A DNA stretch of 64,000 bases from Canna indica (Eukaryota > Streptophyta > Magnoliopsida > Zingiberales > Cannaceae): the NCBI GenBank assembly GCA_034359265.1, contig CP136896.1, positions 61,205,501-61,269,500 of the forward strand, in the 5' to 3' direction. Under the pieces are notes generated by a model. It worked only from the letters and a program-made list of their open reading frames with translations. It searched no databases and was not told where the DNA came from. Below are positions 44,886-55,924 of this stretch, in pieces. Within the stretch, counting starts at the first letter, position 1, and every line of letters starts with the position of its first letter. Made by a program: the position numbers and the translations under genes.

Positions 44886-45625
44886 GGTCATGCATGTTTG
44901 CTTTGCAGGACATGATTTGGATGAGATAAGATTTAAGGTGAGTAAGGATGAGATAGAAATTTAATTTGAAATTTTATTCTATGTTTGTTTTGACATATGA
45001 TAAAAAGCATGGATAATGTATGAAATTCATATTTTGTGAATTTGGACCCTAAATCTATCTCTCCTAGGTTTTCTAAATCGGGCCAATGATGGATTTGTGC
45101 CAAATAAATTCACTCAATTTTTGACCCAATTCTTATCTATTGCTACAGCTAGGGGTGTAAGCAAGCCAAGCCGCTCGCGAGCTACTCGAGATCGATTCAG
45201 TAAAAACTCGAACTCGACTCGAACTTATCGAGCTCGAGCCGAGCCGAGCCGAGCCAGACATGCGAGCGAGCCGAGTTCGAGCTAACCTATACTCGGCTCG
45301 AGCGGCTCGCGAACATAATCGAGCATAATCGAGCCTTCTATATATATTATATACCGGGTTTGATTTTTAAATTTTATGAACCTGTTACCCTCTAAAAAGA
45401 ACCCGAGCTTAGTCGAGCTCGAGCTCGCGAATGAGCTCAGCTCGTGCGGCTTGATTTTTTTCCTGAGCCGAGCCAAGCCGAGCTCGAGTAACTTGAATGT
45501 AGCTCGAGCCGAGCCAAGCTCGATCGGCTCGGTTCGGCTCGATTACACCCCTAGCTATAGTAAACAGTGGATTGGACTTTAAAATTCAATCTAACTCCTT
45601 AATCGGGCAAAGCAAACAAGGCCTA
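44886..45625. mobile_element. Possible MITE carrying another MITE
   Basis: The left flank reads GGTCATGCATGTTTGCTTTGC and the right end, inverted, GGCCTTGTTTGCTTTGCCC, giving an imperfect inverted repeat around TTTGCTTTGC. A target duplication was not resolved, so the boundaries are tentative. Confidence 0.4.
45150..45553. mobile_element. hAT-type MITE rich in GAGCCGAGC repeats
   Basis: The ends TAGGGGTGTAAGC...GATTACACCCCTA form an inverted repeat, followed inward by multiple CTCGAGCCGAGCC / GGCTCGGCTCG copies. Flanks GCTACAGC (45142-45149) and GCTATAGT (45554-45561) look like an 8-bp TSD with two changes. It is 404 bp and non-coding; open frames there derive from the repeats. Confidence 0.75.
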
Positions 45626-45914
45626 GATGGTTAACCAATTATGAAAAAATAAAATAAAATAATTTCTACGGAAGTTGAAACTACATAAGACTCTTGTGCA
45701 AATAGATGAGTGATAATTAAATAAAAATATCTTAAGCAAAAAGTGAAACAAATAACAAAATATACCCTAAGCTATGTATTTTATTTCTCAATTAAATTTT
45801 ATATATTATTAATATTTAAGTAAAATTGATTTTAGCTACTAGTTATATGCGAATTGATAATCAAATCCAAACCCATTTTAAATGACTTTCTAAATTTACT
45901 AATCAAAATTGAAA

Positions 45915-46389
45915 GAGCAATTTCTCAAAATCATAATATGGATTAGAGAAATTTTTAGATCCATAATAAGGATATGGAAATTTTCAGATCCATAACTTTT
46001 TTTTCAGGTCTAGTACTCGGTTCCAAACTTTTGCAAAAGTTTAGAAAATAATAAATTCCAGACTTTTTCAAAAGTGTAGAACCGAAATAAATAAAAATAA
46101 ATAAATCATTTTTTATAACTATAACGATGATTACGATATATACAACGTTTTTAATTAGTTTATTTCATATATTGTTGATAACATCTAGAACTTTTGAAAA
46201 TATAATAGGTTCCCGACTTTTTTAAAAGTGTGGAACTAGTAGGTTTTAAATTTTTACAAATGTTTGGATCTGTGAACTGGGGGCATTTCAGGGATTTGAA
46301 AAAATTAATTATGGATGTGAAAATTTCTAGAGCCTTGTTATGGATACGAGAATTTTTTAGATCCATATTATAATTTTGGGCAATTCATC
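45915..46389. mobile_element. MULE-type MITE
   Basis: Imperfect terminal inverted repeats (GAGCAATTTCTCAAAAT... and inverted GATGAATTGCCCAAAAT...) continue through AATATGGAT and GATCCATAA phrases. A 9-bp direct flank AAATTGAAA occurs on both sides (45906-45914, 46390-46398). It is 475 bp, AT-rich and non-coding. Confidence 0.8.
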
Positions 46390-46398
46390 AAATTGAAA

Positions 46399-46999
46399 TG
46401 AAACTATAAAATTACTATTCATAACTAAATTTTACTATTCAATTAATTGATCTTAATTGTCATCTATATACAATTGCAGCCTATCTCTCTGCCAACTGCC
46501 AATGTTAGTAGTACAGTTGATGACAATATATTAAATATTTTTTAGAAATTTGAGTTTAAACCTCAATATATATTATCTTTGCTATATAAAAAAACCGCAG
46601 TCTATGGTTATAATATAAATGATTTGCAAGAAAAAAATAGCTAGGTCAAGAAAAGTCAATTCATACATGGATGAGTAAATGCATTGAAATAAATTAATTG
46701 CTACTGCATAGTTTGCATTAATTATTCATAATATTTTAATTGAAAAAAAAGATAAATAAAATTTATTTTAAAAAAGAAAAAGTTGACAATTTTTATGTAA
46801 AATGGTTTTGTTTCTCATTATTTTAAAATTATTTGTTCCACCTCTATACTTCGACGTGACCAATCTGAAAATATAATTGGGAAAATTATTTTTGTATTTC
46901 CTAAGTATTCAAATATCAAATATTTTTTATTTATTCAATTTGTAAAGTTGACAATTGGTCTAGCAATATCATCTCCGGAAAGGTAACTCTCCTTGACTC
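46399..46999. other. AT-rich intergenic sequence
   Basis: No gene or element is recognised. Confidence 0.6.
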
Positions 47000-48530
47000 T
47001 GCAATGAATTCAGTCCGGGGTGATTGAGAAATATAAATTCGTTTCTAAAAGGTTCCTCTGGCAAGCCAATGTTAAGAAAAAAACTTTTCATTTGCTTAGT
47101 TGGGATAAAGTCACTGCTGGTAAATCTTTTGGTGATCTTGGTGTTCATGACTTAAGCTATACTCTCTTCTTGCAAAAAGAGTGCTTCTCTTCCTTAATAA
47201 AAGTTGCTGTTTGCGGGCTAGGCTTCTGTGTGAGAAGTACAAAAACTATCACCCATGGAATTTCTGTAACAGTTCAAAAGTTTCATGGTCTTTCAAAAGG
47301 CTTCATAAAACTATTCAATTGCTCAAAGATGAGCTCCAAATGAAGATTGGGAATGCAGAAGACATTTTTGTTTCAAGTGATCCTTGGATTTCATCTACTC
47401 CTCTTGATAAGTGGCCCACATTTGTTAATCTTGAAAAGGTATGTCAATATGGGAAGCTTTGTGAACTATTTCTTGGTAAAGAGTGGAATTATCATCTGTT
47501 ATATGAACTATTTGGAGTTGAACTGGTACATCCGATAAGCCAAATTTATGTTCCTAAGCAGAATGTTAAAGACATTTGGGTTTGAGGGTTGAATGATAAA
47601 GGCAAAATTAATTGTAAGATTGCTTACAATTATCTCAAAGAAAAGCAAGATATGATAAAGGCTTCTGAGATTAATTGGGGAAAGCTTTGGAGTATGGATA
47701 TCATTCCGAAAATCAAATTATTTGCATGGAAGCTTGCCTGGGGAAGATTACCTACATCTTCTTATCTTGCTAGGTTCAGTAATATCACCTCCTGCAAATG
47801 CTATGTCTGTAATGATGGAGAGGATAGTGTTAGTCATCTCTTCTTCAAGTGTTTTTTCTTTATCCTGCTATGGAAGTGTGTTGAAAAGTATCTTGGTCTA
47901 ATCTTCAAATTCAAAAATTATGGCCAACTGGAGGCTGGCTCAAGGAAGGGTCTCTTTTTGAAAAGAAGTGTGGCAATAAGATCAATGGTTTGATTGCGGC
48001 ATGTTTTTGGCAATTATGAAAAAATAAAAACAATATTTGTTTCAATAACAAAAGGAGTGATGTTTATACTCTGCTATTCAAAACCCTTTCAGAAGTCTCT
48101 AAAGAGAAGCCGGTTTGTATGGAGGAAGTCAAGAATAATGATTCTTGTAATATTAGTAATCTAATTGCTATTCGATCAGTCTGATGCTTCGAAGAAAACT
48201 TCTTGCAATTCCAATGATCACCAGGAAGTCCGGGAAGATACTTGTATCAAAGCTTTTTGTGATGCAGCATGGTCTGCTATGTCTAAGGATGCATGTTTGG
48301 ATTTTGTTTTAAGAACAATGAAGGTGTTGTTATATGGGAAGAAGTTAGTTGTAAAAGAGTTGTTTCTTCTCTTTTTGCAAAAATCTAGACCATATGGTTA
48401 TGTGTCTGCAAGGCAAAGCTATTGAACTATAAACATATCAAAGTTTTTTCAGATTGCTTGAGAGCAATTAATATTTTAAATGGACTGTATAAGGCTCCTT
48501 GGTGTCTAAAAGGAAGTTAATAATGGAGGG
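47000..48530 (+). pseudogene. L1-type LINE fragment (3' half of ORF2)
   Basis: Pieces in several frames correspond to the region after the reverse transcriptase of plant L1 elements: WDKVTAGKSFGDLGVHDL (47100-47160), KWPTFVN..LEKV and FGVELVHPI (47400-47540), a zf-RVT domain with CYVCNDGEDSVSHLFFKC (about 47790-47850), and an RNase H-like start (AFCDAAWSA, 48250) ending with SDCLRAINIL near 48470. The order follows 53900-55260 of the intact LINE, but identity is moderate. Many stops and frameshifts; no 5' part or poly(A) was found. Confidence 0.82.
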
Positions 48531-49504
48531 GAAAATAACATGGATACCGGCGCCTATAATAAGCGTCAATATATGAATATCGACACCTACTACAAGTGTT
48601 GAAATTAGAATTTTGACTCTTCTAAATGCAACCGCCGGTATAGGGATGTGCGTGCATGAGTACCGGGTAGATTCGGAATCTATTGAAACCTCTTCGATTC
48701 TTGATAGACCCAAATTAAATTTGGATAGGATCTGAAAATTAAAAAATCAGTTAAAATCGATTTCGATTTCGGATCTAACACATTAGATACTTGGAACCGA
48801 TACTCAAAATGTGTACTCTGGATCTTATTAATTTATATCTTTGCTTATTTAAATTCCAAAAACTCATGTACTTTGAATTCTTTTGAAATCCATAAACACA
48901 CAATTCGCTTCTCCTCTCGATACCTCAGAAAAGTATAAACATGTAAATTATTAATGCATGCGCACCCTAATAATTAACAAATACGACATTAATTAAGACT
49001 CGACAATCACGTAGTTTAGCTAATTATAACACGAAAGTGACACTACATTTAAAAGCGAACATGACTTTCTCTCAAGGGAAATTATATATGACGCAGACAT
49101 TTGCATTTAAATATCCTAATATGATAAATTGCAATTCAATTTAGTTTAATATACTTTTACTTCAAATTTAAATTAAGCCAATTACAAGAACAGGGACCAC
49201 GTTGAATTAGATTAATTGAAGATGTATGCCGACACAAATCTTATCTTTTGCCAACCCTCACATCCTTAAGCATTAATTATTGCCAACTCATTGTTTTTCC
49301 AATTTCGAATTATTTATAGCATTAATTATTCGCTTGAATTTATAGATTTCCTTATAATTTAAATCCAATTTGTCTAATCGGATTAAAGTATCTAAAATTT
49401 TAGAGTTAAAGTATTGAGTAATTACAAGTGAACCTATTGCACCACAAGAGGAAATAAAATCTCGTACATATTCAATAGATTTGAGGTTCTAATTCATGTT
49501 TTTC
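48531..49504. other. Intergenic sequence
   Basis: A short GCGTCAATAT / CACTTGTAGTAGG patch at 48545-48610 recalls the right subterminal repeats of the 7843-9566 transposon. Otherwise AT-rich with nothing recognised. Confidence 0.4.
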
Positions 49505-49550
49505 AATTAATCTGATATTAGTTGTAATTTCATAGTTGAGTAGAAAGAAA

Positions 49551-51392
49551 ATGAGCGGCGAGAAGGCGAAAACTTTGTCAAAGGGGGCGTCGACTTCATC
49601 AAATGGAGAGATCCTAATTCCAAGGCCTAAGAAGCCGCCTGATCGAGCAGTGGAGATGGAGATCTGTACTGAGATGGAGGGAAATCTGGAAGAAGGAAAA
49701 AATAGGGAAGAAGATGATAAATCAAAGGAGCTAAAATTGGGCGTTGGGCCTAATACCTGGGCGAGCTTATTTAGAAGATCGGACAACCTCACGAACTGGA
49801 AAGAATCAAAGGATCTGGTGGAGAAGATAGAAAGAATACAGAACAGTGCGAAGGGGAGAGTGAAGATCGCGGAAGCTGATCTCAAGGAAGCAAGAAGGGG
49901 GAGTAATCTGACGCTATACGGCAAATTCTTTGGACGAACTCCGCCGTTTGAGCTGGTAAGAAATCTATTACCAAAGATTTGGAGAATTAAATCGGATTGC
50001 AATATTGTGGATTTATCTGCCGATTTTTTTGCATTTAAATTCTCTAATGCTGATGATTATTGGGATGTATACTCGAGTGGCCCTTGGTTTCTCAGAGGGC
50101 AAGCGTTATCACTAATTCAATGGAAGGATAACTTCCAGCCGCTAAGGGAGAAAATAGACACAATTCCGGTATGGATTCAATTACCGGGATTGCCATATGA
50201 GTTTTTAAACAGTAATATCCTACCACAAGTTGCGGCAGTTATAGGTAAACCACTGAAGATAGATAACCATACTATGAATGGAGACAGGGGTAAATTTGCT
50301 CGTGTATGTGTGATGATGAACATCAGAAAACCAATCCAACAGGGGTTTTGGATTGACACAGAGACAGGCAGTTTCTTTCAATCAGTAGCTTATGAGAATT
50401 TGCCACAGATATGCTTTAGTTGCGGTATGATTGGACATGGGGAGAACATGTGTAGTTTGAAGGTGTGCAATGTAGCAGACACAGAGGGGAAAGCAGAAAC
50501 AATAAGTAAAGGAAACATTGATAATGATAGAGAGTTAGGACCATGGGTCCAGGTGCAAAGAAGAAAGAGATATGGGCAAACTCAAAAACAGGGCAAAGGC
50601 AATGAAAATAACTCTTTTATTGTACTGAACAATCCTACATTTGAGAAGGAGGTTGCTGGCAGAGAGAAAAACAAAATGAAAAAGATAAATGAGACTAAAG
50701 AGAAGAATTGTTCAGAAGGAAACTTAAAAACAAAGAAAGGAAATGACAATGAAAAAAGAGGAAATGAAAAAATGGAGATAGACAAGAGATGGGTGGAAAC
50801 TGAGAAATTAGAGAAAAGGCAAAATAATGAAGTGCCAGTCCTGAAAGAGAAAAAATTGCAGTATGAGTCGAAGAAAGAAAAAGAAGATGTCAGGATGAAA
50901 AAGAAAGAAAAAGAACAAACAAAAATGCAACATGACATGTATAAAGGGAAGGTAGAAGGGTACAAACAAGAAAAAAAGTGGATTGCAAAAGGGAAGAAAC
51001 TTGCTGAAGGTGAATTTATTTTCAAGGCTGCTGAAATCAGAGAGAAAGAGGAACTAAAGAAACAACCAATAAGCAAAGAAAATGAGGAATTAAACACATT
51101 GGCTACAAAGCTTTCGGATTCTTTTAGGAAGATTTTGGATAATGAGCATGCAGAAGAGGACTTCATTGAGGTTGGCTTATGTCCTGAGATTTCGAGGGAA
51201 AGGAAAATGGATAGTACAAAGAATAGAAAAGGAATTGAAATGGGCAGAAAACTAGTTGACATTCCTGTAGAATACAAAAATATCAAAATAAAGAAAAGGA
51301 GGTTTTCAAAGGAAGACAGTATACTAAAAGATGAGGGAGATCCTGATCAGGAAGGATATTTGGAGGCAACTAACATCAGGAATACATTATGA
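49551..51392 (+). CDS. LINE ORF1 protein (DUF4283, CCHC zinc knuckle)
   Basis: The product is 613 residues and is the RNA-binding partner of the LINE ribonucleoprotein. I start at the ATG at 49551 (MSGEKAKTLSKG); nothing in-frame upstream looks like a better start. A DUF4283 region spans roughly residues 115-275 (WFLRGQALSLIQW, IPVWIQLPGLPYEF), followed by a knuckle CFSCGMIGHGENMC near 288-301. The C-terminal half is highly charged (Lys/Glu-rich), probably disordered. Its TGA overlaps the ORF2 ATG by four bases (ATGA). Confidence 0.9.
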   Translation: MSGEKAKTLSKGASTSSNGEILIPRPKKPPDRAVEMEICTEMEGNLEEGKNREEDDKSKELKLGVGPNTWASLFRRSDNLTNWKESKDLVEKIERIQNSAKGRVKIAEADLKEARRGSNLTLYGKFFGRTPPFELVRNLLPKIWRIKSDCNIVDLSADFFAFKFSNADDYWDVYSSGPWFLRGQALSLIQWKDNFQPLREKIDTIPVWIQLPGLPYEFLNSNILPQVAAVIGKPLKIDNHTMNGDRGKFARVCVMMNIRKPIQQGFWIDTETGSFFQSVAYENLPQICFSCGMIGHGENMCSLKVCNVADTEGKAETISKGNIDNDRELGPWVQVQRRKRYGQTQKQGKGNENNSFIVLNNPTFEKEVAGREKNKMKKINETKEKNCSEGNLKTKKGNDNEKRGNEKMEIDKRWVETEKLEKRQNNEVPVLKEKKLQYESKKEKEDVRMKKKEKEQTKMQHDMYKGKVEGYKQEKKWIAKGKKLAEGEFIFKAAEIREKEELKKQPISKENEELNTLATKLSDSFRKILDNEHAEEDFIEVGLCPEISRERKMDSTKNRKGIEMGRKLVDIPVEYKNIKIKKRRFSKEDSILKDEGDPDQEGYLEATNIRNTL

Positions 51393-52672
51393 TAATTTTA
51401 TCATGGAATATAAGGGGAGCAATGAAAAGAGAAGCTTTAGCCTACCTATGGGTTACTGTTAAGCAGTACAAAGTGGATATGGTCGTTTTACAGGAGTCGC
51501 ATATGATTCAGGAGGAAGCTGAAAAGTTCTTACTAAGGTACAAAAGGAATTGGCAAGGGGAGTTTGTACCTAGTATAGGAAGATCTGGGGAGATTATTTT
51601 TCTGTGGAAGAATAATTGTTTTAAGATAAAAAATATGTACAAGGATGATCAAAACATTAGCAATTTGGTAATGGCCGAAGATGGAACACAAATTCTCATC
51701 ACAGGAATTTATGCTAGTAATAACTACAAAAAAAGGAACAAGCTCTGGAAAATATTGGGAGAAGTTGATACTCTTCAGTTACCATGGGTAATAGCAGGAG
51801 ATATGAACTGTATCAGGAATGAAACAGAAAAAATAGGGGGAAGAAAGTTTGAATATACAAGAGCAGTCAAGGAGTTCAACATGTTCATTGAGGATGCAGG
51901 ATTAATAGAAGCTGATTTCACAGGACCAAGATACACATGGTGTAATAATAGAAAAGGAGAAGCAAGGGTGCAAGCAAGATTAGATAGAGTTTTATTCAAT
52001 GACATCTGTTTGAACATTGATATGGAAATCACTGTAAAGCATTTGCAGAAAATTGATTCTGATCATAGACCCTTATTAATTAGCTGTGAAAAAGAAAGAA
52101 GAAGGAACTATGTGAAAAAAGATTTTATCATTGAGCACTATTGGTTTGAGAATGAAGAGTTTTCAGAAATTGTAAAGGAAAGCTGGAATGAGATAGATGG
52201 AGAAAAGGAGACTGTTATGGAGAAACAAAAAAGAGTTGCTGGCAAACTTATGAAATGGAACAAAGATAAAATTGGAAGCCTTGAAAGGAATATGAAAGAC
52301 TCTTTGTACAAGTTAGCTGAACTAGAAAAAAGAGATGCTGAAGGCTGGCTGACTGAGAAAGGAATAATGGAGATGGATATACTGACAAGAAGAACGGGAG
52401 CTTTGGCTAAACAGATACACCTTAAGTGGTGGTCTAAAGCTAGATGTAAATGGATTGAGGAGGGGGAGAAAAACACCAGATATTTTCATAATCTTGTAAA
52501 AATGAAAAGAAAGAAAAGCAAGGTTGAATACATAGAAGAAAAAGGGAGAAAGATAGAGGACAATTCTGAAATGGCCAATGTGTTTGCCAACTGGTATGAA
52601 CAACTTTGGGAAAGAACTGATGGCAGTAGCAGATGTATGGAAAATTTGAATGGTTTGGAATGGAAAAAGTAG
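51389..52672 (+). CDS. LINE ORF2, endonuclease part (frame broken at its end)
   Basis: This starts at the ATG inside the ATGA overlap. It encodes the apurinic-type endonuclease: LSWNIRGAMKR and VVLQESHM near the start, GDMNCIRNETEK, YTWCNNRKGEARVQARLDRVL, and SDHRPLLI near residue 230. A long helical linker follows. The frame ends at a TAG at 52670 just after GLEWKK. Coding continues in a different frame from about 52663 (EKVAEADKRKM), with a run of five A at the crossing, so a one-base slip explains the break. It may be a mutation, an assembly error or, less likely, programmed frameshifting. Confidence 0.9.
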   Translation: MIILSWNIRGAMKREALAYLWVTVKQYKVDMVVLQESHMIQEEAEKFLLRYKRNWQGEFVPSIGRSGEIIFLWKNNCFKIKNMYKDDQNISNLVMAEDGTQILITGIYASNNYKKRNKLWKILGEVDTLQLPWVIAGDMNCIRNETEKIGGRKFEYTRAVKEFNMFIEDAGLIEADFTGPRYTWCNNRKGEARVQARLDRVLFNDICLNIDMEITVKHLQKIDSDHRPLLISCEKERRRNYVKKDFIIEHYWFENEEFSEIVKESWNEIDGEKETVMEKQKRVAGKLMKWNKDKIGSLERNMKDSLYKLAELEKRDAEGWLTEKGIMEMDILTRRTGALAKQIHLKWWSKARCKWIEEGEKNTRYFHNLVKMKRKKSKVEYIEEKGRKIEDNSEMANVFANWYEQLWERTDGSSRCMENLNGLEWKK

Positions 52673-55600
52673 CTGAAGCAGATAAAAGAAAGATGGTGGA
52701 TAGATTCAGTGAAGATGAAATTTGGAAAGCTGTTACAAGTTTGGGAAGAGGTAAAAGTCCAGGGAATGATGGGTTCATTCTTGAATTTTACATAAATTGT
52801 TGGGGGATAATAAGGAATAATATCATAGAGGAAATGGGAAGAATCTTTGAAACTGGACAGATTCCTAGTAATTGGAAAGAAACAATTCTAGTAATGATAC
52901 CAAAGACTGCAAAACCAAAGCAAATAACAGAATTCAAGCCAATTGCCCTTTGCAATGTAATCTATAAGATATTTGCAAAGATTATGGTAAATAAGCTCAG
53001 GAATACATTGAAAGATGTTATAGGAGTTGAGCAAAGTGCTTTTGTTCCTGGGAGGTGCCTTCATGATAGCATACTTGTCCTTAATGAAGTTGTAAACTCA
53101 ACTTTTAAATCCAAGGCAAAGAGTCCGATTGTAATTATAAAGATGGATCTTGAAAAGGCATATGATAGAGTTAATTGGGAAGCAGTGCTAATGATAATGA
53201 AAAGAATGGAGTTTCCAATAAGGATAAGAAATTGGATTGATAGCTGTTTAAGGGAGATTACTTTCTTTTGCAAAGTTAATGGAACTAAGTCAAGAGCTTT
53301 TGGAAGCAATAAGGGAATAAGACAAGGGGATTCTTTATCCCCTTATCTGTTCATTATTCTGGAACAGCTATTAACTGTGATGATGAATAAGGCCATTGAT
53401 GAGGAAAATATTGACTGTTTCAGGTTGGAAAATGAGAAGATAAGCCATTGTTTATTTGCTGATGATATAGTATTTTTCATCAAAGGGAATAAGAAGTCCT
53501 GCAGGAATTTGAATGAGCTGTTAAGAGACTATTGTGCTATCACAGGGCAGAAAATAAACCTGTTGAAATCTGAAGTATTTTTTCCAGAAAAGTGCAAACT
53601 AGAAACAAAAAGAATGGTGGCTCAAGTTTTGAATATAAGAGAAGGTTCATATCCTATCAAATACTTAGGAACATTCATTAATCCTAAGAGATTAGAGAAG
53701 AAACATCAAATGGAGCAGGTGAACAAGGCCAAGGCAAGAATTGACAATTGGGCAGCCAAACAACTATCTCAAGCAGGGAAAGGGATATTGATAAATTCTG
53801 TGATAAGCTCTATTCCAATACACTCTTTAATGACATCATGGGTTAAGGAGGAGGCAATCAATGAGGTAGTTAAGTTAGAAAGGAATTTTTTTTGGGGTAA
53901 CACGACTGAGAAAAAATCAGCAAGTTTGATAAAATGGGATGTGGTAACAGCTAGCAAAAAGATTGGAGGTCTGGGAATCAGGGATTTGCATATTTCAAAA
54001 AAAACAGCAATGGCAAAAAGAATCCTTCCGATTCTAAATAAAGAAGATAACAGATGGAGTAATATTTTGAATGTTAAATGCAAGAGATGGCACCCTTGGA
54101 TGAAACTTGTGGGTAAGGACCTATCTTGGAGTGCTAAAGCAGTGGCTAATTGCATGACTGACCTAAGAGAAGGTATAAAAATGAAAGTAGGAGATGGGAG
54201 AGAAGTTAGAGTGTGGGAAGATCCTTGGATCTTCACAATGCCGTTAGAAAAATGGCCCACTTTTGTGAACCCAGATGAACTTGAGAAAGCAAGACTAGTT
54301 AGTGACTTGATAGAGGAAGGAAAGTGGTCTACAGACATTCTGAACAAATGTTTTGGAGTGGAGTTAATAAATTTAATTGAAGATATGACAATTAGTATGT
54401 ATGGTGAAAGAGATAGATGGGTTTGGAGCCCAAGCAAAAATGGCAGGTTAACTACAAGAAGAGCTTACTATCATTTAAAAGAAGTCAATACAGAAGCAAG
54501 TAATGGAAGATTTGAATGGATGAAAGTTTGGAAATTGAAAGTATCTGAAAGAGTAAAGGTATTTGTCTGGAAATTATTGTGGAAGAGACTTCCAACATCT
54601 AAATGGTTCAGTAAATTTACAGGATCTGAAACTGACAAATGCTACAATTGTGGAAAATTTGAAGATGATAGCTTACATTTTTCTTTTCATGAATGTGAAT
54701 TTGCAAAGAATTACTGGGAGCTAGTAGAGGAAAGACTTGGAATTGTGTTTATGCATAAAGATAGATGGAAGGATGGTGATTGGTTGAAAGAAGATAATGT
54801 ATATGAAAAGAGTTCAGGGGAAAGTTTGCTGGCAACAATAGCCAATTCTATGTGGCTCATATGGAAAAATAGGTGTATGATAAAACACAAAGGAATAAAA
54901 GAGGGCCTTAATACCATATTCTTAAAAGCATTGAGGGATGTTCAGGATTACTCTAATAGAAAGAATATGAAAAAGGGAGGACTTGGGTTAAAAAACAGAA
55001 CTAATGAAGGGTTAGAGGAGACAAGGTTGAAGGAGGAATCATTAATTCTTTGTGATGCCGCATGGAGGAATGAGTTCTCAGCTGGAGCTGGGGTTGTGTT
55101 ATTGAATCAGGGAAGATGGAAGAGTATTGGAGCAGGATCAATTAAAGCAAGCAGTGTATTGAAAGCTGAATTAATGGCAATTTGGTTTGGGCTTGACAAT
55201 GTAAGGAAAAAAGAAGAAAGGATAGACTGGGTTTGTTCAGATTGTATTAATGCAATAAAAATGCTGAGTAAAGAAAAGAAAGTGTCTTGGGAGGTTGAGA
55301 ACTTGGTGAAGAACATAATAGCAATTGGTGAAGAAGTAGGAGTTAAAGGGTGGCTACATATCAACAGGACAAAGAACAGAATTGCTCATAATGCTGCAAC
55401 ATTGGGTGTTAACAGGGGGATAAATATGTTATGGAATAGTGTTGAAATGAATGGAGATTCTACAAGTATTGTAGAAAAGTTAAACAGTAATCAAATGTGG
55501 GATTTGTTGCATAGCATTGATAACTGGGATGAATGTAGAAGGAAGAAGGAATATGACAGATGCAGGAAAAGTAAGAGAATTTTTGAGTACTCAAATCAAG

Positions 55601-55872
55601 AAAAAAGTAGGGATGAAAAAGAAAGAAGTAGTGCTTTTGAGGCAGAACCTGGGAGAAACATAGCAGAAGAAGAGTTATTACTTTTTGAAAATAATAATAG
55701 CTGTAATAGTATAAATGAGTTGAATGTATGTAGAGGATGCTGTAGTTTGATTTCTGATGATATTAATAAAGAGATGCATGTTCGAGGGCAACATACTTCT
55801 ACTCAGACTGATGGCGAGAGAAGCACGGCCATGGCCCTCTGCTCTCTTTACCCACATATGAGTAGAGGGTGA
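52663..55872 (+). CDS. LINE ORF2, reverse transcriptase, zf-RVT and RNase H part
   Basis: This continues ORF2 in the shifted frame. RT motifs run in order: GKSPGNDGFILEF, FKPIALCNVIYKIFAK, EQSAFVPGRCLHDSIL, KMDLEKAYDRVNWE, GIRQGDSLSPYLFI and the catalytic FADDIVFF. A zf-RVT domain (VWKLKVSERVKVFVWKLLW, CYNCGKFEDDSLHFSFHEC) and an RNase H-like domain (LCDAAWRNEFSAGAG, LKAELMAIWFGL, DCINAIKML) come next. About 160 residues of charged, low-similarity sequence with a CRGCC motif extend to the TGA at 55870-55872. All the RT and RNase H catalytic acids I can place are present. Confidence 0.92.
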   Translation, partial: EKVAEADKRKMVDRFSEDEIWKAVTSLGRGKSPGNDGFILEFYINCWGIIRNNIIEEMGRIFETGQIPSNWKETILVMIPKTAKPKQITEFKPIALCNVIYKIFAKIMVNKLRNTLKDVIGVEQSAFVPGRCLHDSILVLNEVVNSTFKSKAKSPIVIIKMDLEKAYDRVNWEAVLMIMKRMEFPIRIRNWIDSCLREITFFCKVNGTKSRAFGSNKGIRQGDSLSPYLFIILEQLLTVMMNKAIDEENIDCFRLENEKISHCLFADDIVFFIKGNKKSCRNLNELLRDYCAITGQKINLLKSEVFFPEKCKLETKRMVAQVLNIREGSYPIKYLGTFINPKRLEKKHQMEQVNKAKARIDNWAAKQLSQAGKGILINSVISSIPIHSLMTSWVKEEAINEVVKLERNFFWGNTTEKKSASLIKWDVVTASKKIGGLGIRDLHISKKTAMAKRILPILNKEDNRWSNILNVKCKRWHPWMKLVGKDLSWSAKAVANCMTDLREGIKMKVGDGREVRVWEDPWIFTMPLEKWPTFVNPDELEKARLVSDLIEEGKWSTDILNKCFGVELINLIEDMTISMYGERDRWVWSPSKNGRLTTRRAYYHLKEVNTEASNGRFEWMKVWKLKVSERVKVFVWKLLWKRLPTSKWFSKFTGSETDKCYNCGKFEDDSLHFSFHECEFAKNYWELVEERLGIVFMHKDRWKDGDWLKEDNVYEKSSGESLLATIANSMWLIWKNRCMIKHKGIKEGLNTIFLKALRDVQDYSNRKNMKKGGLGLKNRTNEGLEETRLKEESLILCDAAWRNEFSAGAGVVLLNQGRWKSIGAGSIKASSVLKAELMAIWFGLDNVRKKEERIDWVCSDCINAIKMLSKEKKVSWEVENLVKNIIAIGEEVGVKGWLHINRTKNRIAHNAATLGVNRGINMLWNSVEMNGDSTSIVEKLNSNQMWDLLHSIDNWDECRRKKEYDRCRKSKRIFEYSNQEKSRDEKERSSAFEAEPGRNIAEEELLLFENNNSCNSINELNVCRGCCSLISDDINKEMHVRGQHTSTQTDGERSTAMALCSLYPHMSRG

Positions 55873-55924
55873 CCTGTCTTGAGCATGATTTTTTTGAGAA
55901 AAAAAAAAAATTAATCTGATATTA

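Larger units (their letters stand above)
49521..55908 (+). mobile_element. Near-intact L1-type LINE retrotransposon
   Basis: It is 6388 bp with a 30-base leader, ORF1 (49551-51392), ORF2 (51389-55872, one frameshift), and a short 3' end closing in an A-run at about 55899-55910. A 16-bp target-site duplication AATTAATCTGATATTA flanks it (49505-49520, 55909-55924). The long TSD and A-tail are typical of target-primed reverse transcription. Only one coding lesion was noticed, so it is young. It is more A-rich than the host genes around it. Confidence 0.95.

Noticed and set aside
48165..48425. An 86-codon frame that could be taken for an independent small gene
   Set aside because: Its start matches the RNase H domain entry of the nearby LINE (AFCDAAWSA), so it is part of the LINE fragment.
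50582..51286. Long minus-strand frames within the LINE (also 52138-52778, 53769-54437)
   Set aside because: Phe/Ser/Leu-rich translations complementary to the Lys/Glu-rich LINE proteins; shadows of the real frames.
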